The position numbers were made by a program, and so were the translations under genes. The notes below the pieces were generated by a model. The model had not been told where the DNA came from. It did no database searches and worked only from the letters and a program-made list of their open reading frames with translations. DNA of 23,768 nt, taken from positions 1-23,768 of the IMG/VR virus record IMGVR_UViG_3300025525_000035. One strand, 5' to 3'. Numbering within the stretch: position 1 is the first letter of the stretch; every line of letters begins with the position of its first letter. Origin of the DNA: a virus. Shown one piece after another: positions 1 to 7,220 of the stretch.

Positions 1-381
1 ATGACCGCCGGCGGGCCTGTCGTTCTTCCGGGAGCGGAAGAGCAGACTGAGATTAACCTGCTCAATGCCCTGAACATGTTCCACGAACACGAAAAAACAT
101 TCGTGCGGGCCTTTTACGAGCAGACCGGGATTTTGCCGATACAGGCCGACTTGGCATACTGGCGCAAAACATTCTCGTACCTGCGCGCAAAAGGGGTAAC
201 GCCCGACGACCTGGTCGAGGCGGCCCGCCAGGCGGCCAAAGACGACATGACAATTGCCAGCCCCAAGAGCCTGGAAAAATACGCGGTTGATATCCACTTC
301 AAAACCCGCCGGATTTCGTCGAGCAGTTACCTGCACGACTTACTGCAGGCCGGTTACAGCATCGATGGAGCAGCCCAATGA
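1..381 (+). CDS. Small protein upstream of the replicative helicase, possible replication accessory factor
   Basis: This 126-residue protein is not recognised. It begins with an ATG at the first base of the window, so the true start could lie upstream. It is soluble, mostly helical in appearance, and has no membrane segment. Residues of about 25-100 (FHEHEKTFVRAFYEQTG, then AYWRKTFSYL and a helix ending near KSLEKYAVDI) resemble in character the short helical C-terminal domains of phage replication initiators and helicase-loader proteins, but no diagnostic motif is present. Its stop overlaps the start of the DnaB-type helicase gene by four bases (ATGA), so the two are translationally coupled. 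That position makes a loader or primosome accessory role a reasonable guess. This is inference from context; confidence is high that it is a gene and low for the role. Confidence 0.6.
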   Translation: MTAGGPVVLPGAEEQTEINLLNALNMFHEHEKTFVRAFYEQTGILPIQADLAYWRKTFSYLRAKGVTPDDLVEAARQAAKDDMTIASPKSLEKYAVDIHFKTRRISSSSYLHDLLQAGYSIDGAAQ

Positions 382-1712
382 CTGATTTCCTACCCCCACC
401 CAACCCTGCCGCGTCCGGCATGCCGCACCATCGCGAGTTCGAGGAGGCTGTGATTGGTTCGGTGCTCATCAGCCCTAACGTGTACGAGGAGCTGGCGTAC
501 TTTTTGGACGGCGCGGATTTCTACCTTCACCGCCTGCGCTTTATCTGGCAGGCGTTTGGCTCGCTCAAAGCCCGCCATGAACCGATTGACTTTTTGACCG
601 TTTCCGCAGAACTCGAACGCATGGGGAAACTGGAGGAAGTTGGCGGCCCGGCCTACCTGACCGGCCTGTTGAACCAGGTGCCAACCACCCTGCACGCTGA
701 GCAGTACGGGCGCGTAATTATCCAGGACTCCACCCGCCGCAAAATGCTCGTCGCGGCCAATGAAATCGCACGGGCGGCATACGATGACAGCCTGACGCTC
801 GAGGAAGCCCTGACCGTAGCAGATAAATCCCTGCTCGCCGCCCAGGGCAACCCGCTGGACAAGAAAGGCACACGGTCAATCAAACTTGGCCTGAGCGAAC
901 TGTACGACACGCTGGAAGAACGCAGCAAAAACCCGCGCAAGGTCTGGGGCATGGAGACCGGGTTCCCGGATTGGGACAACCTGACCGGCGGCCTGCACCC
1001 CGGCGAAATGACCATCATCAGCGCGCCGCCCGGTTCGGGCAAGACCATTCTCATCAGCCAGGTGGCAAAGTACGTCAGCCGTGCCCACGGCGTGGCCATC
1101 TACGAGCTCGAAATGAGCGAGCAGGCCCTGCTCACGCGCATGGTCTCAGCGGAATGTGGAATCACCGCGTCTGACCTGAAGCGCGGATTTATCAAGGACG
1201 ACCAGTGGCCACTGCTCACCAACGCCATCGAGCGGTTGGAGACAACGTCGAAACTGTTCATCAACGACACGCCCGGCCTGACAACCGCACAACTGCGCGC
1301 CGACCTGGCCCGCCTGGTGCGCCAGCATGACATCAAACTGCTGGTGGTCGATTACCTGAACCTGCTGGGCGACAAGGAAGCCCGGGAAGACCACGACAAC
1401 GCCGCCATCAAAGCCCGCCGGCTGCGCCAGATCGGCAAGGAATTCGGCGTGTCGGTCATCACCATTCAGTCGATGACCAAGGAGGGGATGGATTCGAAGA
1501 CCCCGACCCTGAATGCAATGGCTGGCCGCGCGAACATCCAGTTTGATGCAGACAACGTCTTTTTCTTCCAGCAACGCCCAGACAAGCCGAAAATCATGGA
1601 CATGATACCGGCCAAGCAGCGCGAAAGCGGCGGCTCAAAAGGGGTGTTCAGCCTGCTTTGGGACGCGCAACTGCCGAAATTCAACAGCCTGGCAAGGAGC
1701 GAAGCCCAATGA
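378..1712 (+). CDS. dnaB: DnaB-type replicative DNA helicase
   Basis: This 444-residue protein is a hexameric RecA-fold helicase expected to unwind DNA at the phage fork. The N-terminal DnaB domain spans about residues 15-140 (HREFEEAVIGSVL at the start, then the GGPAYLTGLLNQVPTT region). The ATPase domain starts near residue 185. Walker A is APPGSGKT at 216-223 and Walker B is LLVVDY at 321-326. A SKLFINDTPGLT segment near 291-302 and the AKQRESGG arginine/glycine loop near 412-419 match the later DnaB motifs. Length is typical for the family. The start is the ATG overlapping the preceding stop, and the end overlaps the nucleotidyltransferase start in the same ATGA fashion. No primase domain is fused and no separate primase is seen in the window, so priming may depend on the host or on genes outside it. 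Confidence 0.95.
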   Translation: MTDFLPPPNPAASGMPHHREFEEAVIGSVLISPNVYEELAYFLDGADFYLHRLRFIWQAFGSLKARHEPIDFLTVSAELERMGKLEEVGGPAYLTGLLNQVPTTLHAEQYGRVIIQDSTRRKMLVAANEIARAAYDDSLTLEEALTVADKSLLAAQGNPLDKKGTRSIKLGLSELYDTLEERSKNPRKVWGMETGFPDWDNLTGGLHPGEMTIISAPPGSGKTILISQVAKYVSRAHGVAIYELEMSEQALLTRMVSAECGITASDLKRGFIKDDQWPLLTNAIERLETTSKLFINDTPGLTTAQLRADLARLVRQHDIKLLVVDYLNLLGDKEAREDHDNAAIKARRLRQIGKEFGVSVITIQSMTKEGMDSKTPTLNAMAGRANIQFDADNVFFFQQRPDKPKIMDMIPAKQRESGGSKGVFSLLWDAQLPKFNSLARSEAQ

Positions 1713-2302
1713 ACTACACACTGGCGAAATCCATTGCCGACTACCTGGTCGGCGAGCTGCGCGAACACTGCCTGCCCGGTTTCTGCCAGGTGGCGGGCGG
1801 GCTGCGGCGCGAAAAGGCCGACGTGCACGACATCGAGATTGTGTGCATTCCGGCCCCTGGCATGCCGCGACCGGAATTCGGGCAAAAGCGCATCTTTACC
1901 AGCTACCTCGACCTGGCGCTTTACCGCCTGGAGTGTGCCGGTCGGCTGGGCCGGCGGGAGAAAGACGGTCCCAGGCAGAAACAAATCGCCATCAACCTGG
2001 ATTCCTTCGGCGTCCGGACGGCTGACCGCTTCTTCCTCGACCTGTTCATCGTCAGGCCTGAGACCTGGGGAATTCAGTTCACCTTGCGCACCGGCCCGGA
2101 CGTTTTCAGCCGCAAATGCGTCACCCCACGCCGGAACAAAGGCTTCCTGCCAGACGACTGCGAGTACATCCGGGGAGAAACCCGCATCGAGCGCTCAGGG
2201 GAAACCGTTCCCCTGCCTGACGAGGAAAATTTTCTTGACCTGCTCGGTCTTGGCTGGATAGAGCCGCGCGACCGGGCGGCATACGTGGAGGCTCACTCAT
2301 GA
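1709..2302 (+). CDS. DNA polymerase beta-like nucleotidyltransferase
   Basis: This 197-residue protein resembles the phage branch of the Pol-beta nucleotidyltransferase superfamily. The glycine-containing motif AGGLRREK lies at residues 29-36, followed by D41-x-E43 in VHDIEIV, which corresponds to the first metal-binding acidic pair (Asp-x-Glu rather than the usual Asp-x-Asp). A later acidic residue, D111 in LDLFIV, is the likely third ligand. The segment after it (RPETWGIQFTLRTG, then FSRKC) is typical of phage proteins annotated as polymerase X-like. The protein is about the size of a palm/fingers unit only, so it is probably a gap-filling or end-modifying enzyme and not a replicase. The start at 1709 is preferred to an upstream in-frame ATG at 1658 because AAGGAG precedes it and it overlaps the helicase stop. 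It sits in the replication operon. Confidence 0.8.
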   Translation: MNYTLAKSIADYLVGELREHCLPGFCQVAGGLRREKADVHDIEIVCIPAPGMPRPEFGQKRIFTSYLDLALYRLECAGRLGRREKDGPRQKQIAINLDSFGVRTADRFFLDLFIVRPETWGIQFTLRTGPDVFSRKCVTPRRNKGFLPDDCEYIRGETRIERSGETVPLPDEENFLDLLGLGWIEPRDRAAYVEAHS

Positions 2303-2760
2303 AAACTGGAATGCACCTGCCGCTCCTGGGGCTTTTTTGCATCCTGGCAATTGCCATACTTGGCAGCGCCTGGAGATACACCCGCACCGAAATCGCAATT
2401 GCCAGCCTGGCCGCCGAATCGGTAGGGGCAAGCCTGCCAAGCGGCTGGATGGCGATGGGCGAGGTTGGCACGTTTTGGATTGTCAAGGCAATTCTTGGCT
2501 CCCTGCTGGCAGGAGCCGGCACAGCCATTGGCCTGAAGTTCTGGAATGCCTGGAAAAAGAAAAACCGCCAAGGCACATGGGCCCCCGGCCCCAACGCGCA
2601 ATACCAACGACAACCACCAGCCCCCAAGGGCGTGAGCGAGAACGAGCTTTACCGGATGATGCTGTACCAGCAAATGACACAAAATGGCGCGCGGCCTGCA
2701 AAACGACCTGCGCAGAACGGGATGGTGAACGATGAGGATGAACCGGAGATTGTTTTTTAG
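2299..2760 (+). CDS. Small two-TM membrane protein
   Basis: This 153-residue protein has two clear hydrophobic segments, at about residues 6-23 (LPLLGLFCILAIAILG) and 55-80 (a glycine-rich stretch ending in TAIGLKF). A lysine-rich stop-transfer sequence (WNAWKKKNRQG) follows. The last 60 residues are hydrophilic, rich in Pro, Gln and Asn, and probably cytoplasmic. GGAGG precedes the ATG by a good distance, and the ATG overlaps the previous stop. No family is recognised. It begins a run of membrane-associated genes (lipoprotein, then FtsK-like ATPase), so it may be part of an envelope complex with them. The role is unknown; that it is a real gene is well supported by coupling, ribosome site and coherent topology. 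Confidence 0.75.
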   Translation: MKTGMHLPLLGLFCILAIAILGSAWRYTRTEIAIASLAAESVGASLPSGWMAMGEVGTFWIVKAILGSLLAGAGTAIGLKFWNAWKKKNRQGTWAPGPNAQYQRQPPAPKGVSENELYRMMLYQQMTQNGARPAKRPAQNGMVNDEDEPEIVF

Positions 2761-3724
2761 CCTGCCCCTGGCGGGACTGTTCCTGCTGATGATTCTTTCC
2801 GGGTGTGGCGAATCGGCTTTTAGCCCGCCGACGGCCACCCCATTGCCGACAGATATCGGTATTTCCGGCGCAGTTGTTCAACTTCTGGAGCAGGAAGCCT
2901 ACATCCGCCTGACACAGCAATCGATTGACAACCAGCGAATCCAGATGGGCGCGATTATGACGGCGACCCAGATGGTCATCGACGCCACAGCAACACAGCA
3001 AGCCCGCAGCGACAACGCCACCGCAACCGAGCGCTCAGCGCAAATTACAGCCCAGGTCTGGCAGGTTACGGTGGATGCAGCCAAAGCCAATGACGCTGCG
3101 ACACAGCAGGCCCAGGCCACCGGCACCGCTGTCTATCACCAGGGCGTGACCGCGACAGTCGCCGCCGGCGCAACTGCGACCACCGAATACAAGACCCAGA
3201 TGGCCCCCATCTGGAAGGCCGACGAACAGGCCGCCGAGGCGCGCGCCACGAAAGCCGGAATTGAACTGCGCCAGGCGCAGGCCACGGAAATGGTCGATGC
3301 CTGGTGGTTGTACATCCTGGTTTTTGTCCTGGCGATTGCCTTCCTGTACTTCCTGTGGAAAAAGTCTCAGGTCGGCGTGATCCTCGACGAACGCGGCCGG
3401 CTGCGCCTGGTGATGGTCGGCCAGACGGCTCTCAACCCCGACCTGATGTTTCGCCCGGTGATGGATTTCCGGGACGAGCAGATAAAGGCGCCGCGGCTGG
3501 ATGTGCCGGATGATACCCAGCGGCAGATTACGCACGAAGCCAAGATTGTCGATGCCATCGCCATGCTTCCGCCGGGTGGCTACAACCGCCAGGGCGTTGG
3601 CCTGCTGGGAGGCATGGTCAACCAAAACCAACCCGGGGCAGTCAACATCCAGGTTGTGCAACCGGGGCAAATGGATGGTATCCGGCGCGAACTTGACGCA
3701 AAACTATCCGAGGAGGACGAATGA
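2732..3724 (+). CDS. Lipoprotein with second TM segment and cytoplasmic tail
   Basis: This 330-residue protein has a basic N-terminus (MRMNRR), a hydrophobic core at about residues 8-22, and a lipobox LSGC with C25 as the predicted lipidated residue. A PPTATPLP linker follows. Residues of about 45-185 are rich in Ala, Thr and Gln and look like a long extracytoplasmic helical stalk with imperfect TAT/QQA repeats. A second membrane helix at about 191-210 (WWLYILVFVLAIAFLYFLW, then KK) returns the chain to the cytoplasm, leaving a globular tail of about 120 residues that ends in acidic residues. A lipid-anchored N-terminus combined with a C-terminal cytoplasmic domain is an uncommon layout. The Thr/Ala/Pro linker style recalls Chloroflexota lipoproteins. 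The gene overlaps its neighbours on both sides, coupling it to the FtsK-like ATPase. The function is unknown; an envelope component of a DNA-transfer or exclusion system is an inference. Confidence 0.75.
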   Translation: MRMNRRLFFSLPLAGLFLLMILSGCGESAFSPPTATPLPTDIGISGAVVQLLEQEAYIRLTQQSIDNQRIQMGAIMTATQMVIDATATQQARSDNATATERSAQITAQVWQVTVDAAKANDAATQQAQATGTAVYHQGVTATVAAGATATTEYKTQMAPIWKADEQAAEARATKAGIELRQAQATEMVDAWWLYILVFVLAIAFLYFLWKKSQVGVILDERGRLRLVMVGQTALNPDLMFRPVMDFRDEQIKAPRLDVPDDTQRQITHEAKIVDAIAMLPPGGYNRQGVGLLGGMVNQNQPGAVNIQVVQPGQMDGIRRELDAKLSEEDE

Positions 3725-5109
3725 ACAGGGATTACTACACCGAGGCCGTCGTGGCAGCCGAAACCCTGGTCGCCGTAATGACACAAGACCTGCGGCTGCA
3801 GGCTCCCACGCAATACTACCTGGACCCGACAGGCGAGCGGGTCTGGTTGATCGCCGTTCTCGACCCGCGCGCCCTGGGCGGTCAAATCACCGCTTATATC
3901 CGACCGCAAACCCTGCACCAGCTCTCGACCGCATTGGGAGGCCGGCCGGTCATCCTGAGCAACCACACCGGCCTGCGTTATGGCATCCTGATGAGCGAAA
4001 AGCCCAAACTGCCGTTTCCCGTGAACTACCCGGAAGACATTCCCCTGGGGACGGTCCCGCTGGGGCGCACGCTCACCGGCTCACTGCACCCCCAGGCATC
4101 GAAGCTGATGAATGTACTGGTCGGCGGCGAACAGGGCAGCGGCAAGAGCACGCTCCTGCACCTGTTCGCCTACGCGGCCTACCAGAACGGCTGGCAAACC
4201 TACGCAGCCGACCCGCGCTCGATGACCTTCGATGAAACCTGGAACGGCATCCTGCGCGCCCCGGTGGCGGACAAAGTCGAGGGCGTCTTCAATATCCTGG
4301 ATATCCTCGACCGCGAGATGGAGCGCCGGGCATCCCTGTTTCGCTCAGCGCGAGGAGAAGGCGCACTTCCCGCCGGCAGCATCGACGCCTACAACGCGAT
4401 AGCCGGGCAGGAAGAGAAACTACCGCGCGTTTTCTTCCTTGTGGACGAGGCCAACACCTTTCTTGCGAATGACAGGCTGCAAAAGCGGGTCGAGGACTTG
4501 AGCAGACAACCGCGCAAGTTCGGGATTCACTTCGTGCTGGCCGGGCACAACTGGCGGGATGCGGATGTATCTCGCGGCTTGTCGGCCAATTTTCATACAC
4601 GCATTAGCCTGCGCGTCGCCGACGACACCAGCGGGCGGGTTGTACTCAACAATCCGCGCTGGGGCAAGGCGATGATGAAGGTTACACAACCCGGACGCGC
4701 AGTGGTCTTCCTGGATGGCCGCTTTACCCGCACACAGTTCTACCGTTTGGATGATGAGCGGATTATCCAGATGCTCCTATCCGGTTCGGGACCCGCGCCG
4801 GCACTGAGCGATAAGGAGCGAGAGCTGGCCGGGCGTGCCATTCGGGAAACTGACGGGAAAATCAGCCGGGAGGTGCTCACAGGCTGGGGATATGGGCGAT
4901 CAGAAGCCGACCGCATCATGGAGCGATGGACGGCCCGAGAGTGGGCCGAGAAGGATCCGCAGCGAGCAAACGCAACCTACATCACACAGATTCTGCGGGA
5001 TTTGCTGCGCAACCCCGCAGCCCCCGCAACCCACCGCAGCCCCCCCGCAGCCCCCGCAACCGGGCCGACAACCCTGACAACCGGCACTACAACCCCCGAG
5101 GCGACCTGA
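3721..5109 (+). CDS. FtsK/HerA-like DNA translocase ATPase
   Basis: This 462-residue protein has an N-terminal domain of about 110 residues followed by a RecA-like motor. Walker A is GGEQGSGKST at 135-144 and Walker B is VFFLVDEAN at about 237-245. A GIHFVLAGHNW segment and a VADDTSGRVVL segment follow, as in FtsK, SpoIIIE and TraB/HerA-type pumps that move double-stranded DNA. Residues of about 345-400 (ELAGRAIRETDGKISREVLTG) look like a small winged-helix domain similar in placement to FtsK gamma. The C-terminus is a Pro/Ala/Thr-rich tail encoded by a duplicated 18-bp DNA unit. No TM helix is present, so membrane recruitment probably comes from the two membrane proteins encoded immediately upstream. 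It is distinct from the packaging terminase encoded later. The role in DNA transfer or segregation is inferred. Confidence 0.85.
   Translation: MNRDYYTEAVVAAETLVAVMTQDLRLQAPTQYYLDPTGERVWLIAVLDPRALGGQITAYIRPQTLHQLSTALGGRPVILSNHTGLRYGILMSEKPKLPFPVNYPEDIPLGTVPLGRTLTGSLHPQASKLMNVLVGGEQGSGKSTLLHLFAYAAYQNGWQTYAADPRSMTFDETWNGILRAPVADKVEGVFNILDILDREMERRASLFRSARGEGALPAGSIDAYNAIAGQEEKLPRVFFLVDEANTFLANDRLQKRVEDLSRQPRKFGIHFVLAGHNWRDADVSRGLSANFHTRISLRVADDTSGRVVLNNPRWGKAMMKVTQPGRAVVFLDGRFTRTQFYRLDDERIIQMLLSGSGPAPALSDKERELAGRAIRETDGKISREVLTGWGYGRSEADRIMERWTAREWAEKDPQRANATYITQILRDLLRNPAAPATHRSPPAAPATGPTTLTTGTTTPEAT
5013..5060 (+). repeat. Duplicated 18-bp unit encoding Pro/Ala tail
   Basis: The unit CCCCGCAGCCCCCGCAAC occurs at 5013-5030 and again at 5043-5060, with a partial copy (CCGCAGCCC) between them, a period of 30 bases. 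It lies inside the 3' end of the FtsK-like gene and encodes its low-complexity Pro/Ala tail. It probably arose by slippage and may vary in copy number. Confidence 0.7.
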
Positions 5110-5110
5110 C

Positions 5111-5647
5111 ATGGCACACGGACGCACACACAACAAAGCCAATGCCGTGTTGACCATCGCAGTCGGCGCGGCGGGCCTGGTCACAGGCTTACCCGCCGAC
5201 CAGTCCCTGGCTCTCGCCCTGGGCGTGGCCACGGGCTTCCTGGTCAACCCAGACCTGGATGTGGAAGGCGGGAGTATCGCCTTCGACAATGCCCGGCGGA
5301 CTGCTGGCGGACTGTTTGCCTTCGCCTGGCGACTGCTCTGGCTGCCCTATGCCCGCTTCATCCCGCATCGCTCTTTTTGGAGCCATGCGCCCATCCTCGG
5401 CACGGCTGGCCGGGTCATCTACCTCGGCTTGTTGGCCTGGCCAGCTTGGCCTTTTATTCCCTGGGGCGTCATCCTGCCCTGGCTGATGCCGGCCCTGCTC
5501 GGGCTGGCGCTCTCCGACCTGGTTCATTGGATATTGGATATGAAAACTTTCAAAATATTTCAATTGTGGTGGCGCGGCGTGTTTTGGTTCGCCGTCCTGC
5601 CAATGCTGCTGGGCCTGCTGGCCTGGTGGCTGCTGATAGGGAGATAG
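5111..5647 (+). CDS. DUF2227-type putative metal-binding membrane protein
   Basis: This 178-residue protein matches from memory the pattern of the DUF2227 family (uncharacterised metal-binding membrane proteins, common in cyanobacteria and Chloroflexota). It begins with the GRTHNKAN motif containing H3 and H7, has NPDLD with D48 and D50 near the end of the first hydrophobic hairpin, then WLPYARFIPHRSFWSHAP with H86 and H92, and D136/H139 in SDLVHWILD. About four membrane segments surround these conserved residues, as in the YdjM-like membrane-bound metal-dependent hydrolase group. The enzymatic activity of this family is not established to my knowledge. The ATG follows the FtsK-like stop by one base. 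It adds another membrane protein to this early cluster. Confidence 0.8.
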   Translation: MAHGRTHNKANAVLTIAVGAAGLVTGLPADQSLALALGVATGFLVNPDLDVEGGSIAFDNARRTAGGLFAFAWRLLWLPYARFIPHRSFWSHAPILGTAGRVIYLGLLAWPAWPFIPWGVILPWLMPALLGLALSDLVHWILDMKTFKIFQLWWRGVFWFAVLPMLLGLLAWWLLIGR

Positions 5648-5650
5648 AAC

Positions 5651-5872
5651 ATGCCTTATTGCGATATTCACCATAGCGAGAATTGCGAATGCCACGACCG
5701 ATCCTGCCCTTGCGGATGCGGACGTGACGAAGGTAAGCCGCCGACAGGCCCGTGTGTTTATGATGCCCCAGCAGACATCCAAGAAATCACTATAACGTAT
5801 CACGGTGTCACCCCTGAACAGGTAGAACGGGTAATTGCAGAGCAAATACTCAAGGCGCATGGGCGCATCTAA
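5651..5872 (+). CDS. Cys-rich mini-protein, probable zinc-binding
   Basis: This 73-residue protein has seven cysteines in its first 35 residues (C4, C12, C14, C19, C21, C23, C35) and histidines at 7, 8 and 15. The arrangement (CDIHHSENCECH, then CPCGCG) suggests one or two bound zinc ions. The second half (residues 40-73) looks like a small alpha/beta unit with VTPEQVERVIAEQIL. A GGGAGA-like ribosome site precedes the ATG, three bases after the previous stop. No family is recognised. Small zinc proteins in phage early regions often bind nucleic acid or host proteins, but nothing here decides that. It is the last gene before the 229-bp repeat-rich gap. Confidence 0.65.
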   Translation: MPYCDIHHSENCECHDRSCPCGCGRDEGKPPTGPCVYDAPADIQEITITYHGVTPEQVERVIAEQILKAHGRI

Positions 5873-6101
5873 TGTGGTGGGACAGAGTTTTGGTGGAAGA
5901 AAATCAAGTCCCACCAGGCCGTTTTTATTGCCCACCAGGCTCCCACCACTTCCCACCACCCCGTAAAAAATACCCCATTTCTGCCGGGTGGAGGGTGGTG
6001 GAAAGGGGGGCGGGGCGACTGTCGTCCACCAAAACAAAGACGAACAGTGGACATTTATCAGACTCTCAGCAGACTTCTGCAAGACTCAAAGGAGCACTTC
6101 A
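5873..6101. promoter_or_regulatory. Repeat-rich intergenic control region (TCCCACCA family)
   Basis: This 229-bp gap carries TCCCACCA at 5909-5916, 5941-5948 and 5951-5958, a near copy GCCCACCA at 5930-5937, and the reverse complement TGGTGGGA at 5875-5882. An 11-bp inverted pair, GTTTTGGTGGA at 5887-5897 and TCCACCAAAAC at 6025-6035, encloses most of the gap. A G-rich stretch (GGGTGGAGGGTGGTGG) lies at about 5986-6001 and a run of G at about 6005-6010. An in-frame ATG at 5988 would extend the next gene through this region, but AAAGGAG at 6088-6094 supports the start at 6102. I see no convincing -10/-35 pair. It probably binds a regulator or replication protein. Confidence 0.6.
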
Positions 6102-6914
6102 ATGACGACCTTTATCAACTTCAAAAACTTCTTGTGGCTTGTGTATGCCGGCGTTCTGGTGGTCATCACCCCGCACACGCAATGGATGTTCGCACAGCTC
6201 GAACCGCCCGACCTTCCCGGATTGTCCTGGGTGATAGCGGTGGTTGTCGAGGCGGCCATCTTTGGCCTGACCCACAGGTTGGTTCACCACATCGAAGCCC
6301 GCCGGCTGACGACCTTCAACTTTGAACGCCAACGCATGAAAGATGGCCGGTTCTCGAGATACTTCACCTGGTGGCCGATCTTCGCATACCGCTACCTGAA
6401 CATCTATTCGTTCGGCCTGGCCTTGTTCGTGCTGCTTTCGGGCGCAGCGAACCTTACCCATGCTTTCGAGTATGGCCGGCCTCCGAAAATTGTCAACGAA
6501 TGGGGAATCCCGTTTGCCTTCTATACGTTGGCATTTGGAGCGGTTCTCCCAGTGATGAACCTGGTGTTCGCAGCGGTGCTGGCCCAGATGGACGACGCCG
6601 AACAACAGGGCGACCCCGAATTGGACAAGGCGAAAGCCGAAAAGCGTGAAGCCGAAAAGCGCGCCAGGGAACTCGAACGCCAACTGGCCGACACCGAACG
6701 CCGGCTTGATGAAAGCGAAAAACGCTATCATGCCGTCGGCGATGTTGTCGTCTACCTGTTCGGCACGGAGCGCGCACTGGGCGAACGCATTCGCTATGTG
6801 CGCCGGACGTTCCCGCAGCTGTCCCAGAACGGCATCAGCCAGATTTTGGGCTGTTCGGTCTCGACTGTGAATGAAGCGCTTAAGCACTACGAAGTGGAAG
6901 CAATTGATGTGTAA
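6102..6914 (+). CDS. Four-TM membrane protein with coiled coil and C-terminal HTH
   Basis: This 270-residue protein has four hydrophobic segments at about residues 9-30, 41-62, 100-120 and 135-162. They are followed by a highly charged coiled coil at about 165-212 (KAEKREAEKRARELERQL) and a C-terminal helix-turn-helix at about 240-262 (SQNGISQILGCSVSTVNEAL). The fourth helix leads directly into the coil, which would place the HTH in the cytoplasm. The membrane part, with its LSGAANLTHA motif, recalls the DUF2637/Spd-type proteins of actinobacterial plasmids; this is resemblance, not a confirmed match. The start is ATG 6102, chosen over ATG 5988 because AAAGGAG lies seven bases upstream. A membrane-tethered DNA-binding protein next to a repeat-rich gap may anchor or regulate that DNA. 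Confidence 0.75.
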   Translation: MTTFINFKNFLWLVYAGVLVVITPHTQWMFAQLEPPDLPGLSWVIAVVVEAAIFGLTHRLVHHIEARRLTTFNFERQRMKDGRFSRYFTWWPIFAYRYLNIYSFGLALFVLLSGAANLTHAFEYGRPPKIVNEWGIPFAFYTLAFGAVLPVMNLVFAAVLAQMDDAEQQGDPELDKAKAEKREAEKRARELERQLADTERRLDESEKRYHAVGDVVVYLFGTERALGERIRYVRRTFPQLSQNGISQILGCSVSTVNEALKHYEVEAIDV

Positions 6915-6929
6915 AGAGGAGAAACTGCC

Positions 6930-7220
6930 ATGAGCATAAACCCACGAGGTACGATAGTAAGAACCAATGCGCCGCAAAAAGGCCATGCACGGCTTGGCGA
7001 GCCGCAATTCCAGATTATTGCCTGGTGCCCCGATGAAAAGGCTGAAATGCCGCCAGAACAGGTGCATTTCATCATGCACTGGCCGGCACACCTGGCCGAC
7101 CTGCCTCCCCTGGGCATTCGTTTCAAGTCGCCCGATACCCTGGGGTTTTTCATCGAGGAACTGACAAAATACCGCAGGGTCGTCTGGCCCGATTGCGAGA
7201 AAGCGGAAGGTGAAACGTGA
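6930..7220 (+). CDS. Hypothetical protein, 96 residues
   Basis: This is a soluble protein of unknown family with no membrane segment or clear catalytic motif. Recognisable landmarks are a basic N-terminus (NPRGTIVRTN), a PQFQIIAWCP strand, a FIMHWPAHLADLP segment and a C-terminal helix GFFIEELTKY. An AAAGAGGA ribosome site stands upstream of the ATG. The end overlaps the next gene by four bases (GTGA), so it is coupled to it. It looks like a small alpha/beta fold; the function is unknown. Confidence 0.65.
   Translation: MSINPRGTIVRTNAPQKGHARLGEPQFQIIAWCPDEKAEMPPEQVHFIMHWPAHLADLPPLGIRFKSPDTLGFFIEELTKYRRVVWPDCEKAEGET

Noticed and set aside
1466-1984. Large - strand frames opposite the helicase, membrane and capsid genes
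   Set aside because: They are antisense shadows of GC-rich + strand genes, with no ribosome sites and no recognisable domains.
5872-6105. 77-codon frame in the repeat-rich gap before the TM-HTH gene
   Set aside because: Pro/His/Trp-rich product derived from the CCACC repeats, no ribosome site, and overlap with the next gene's ribosome site.
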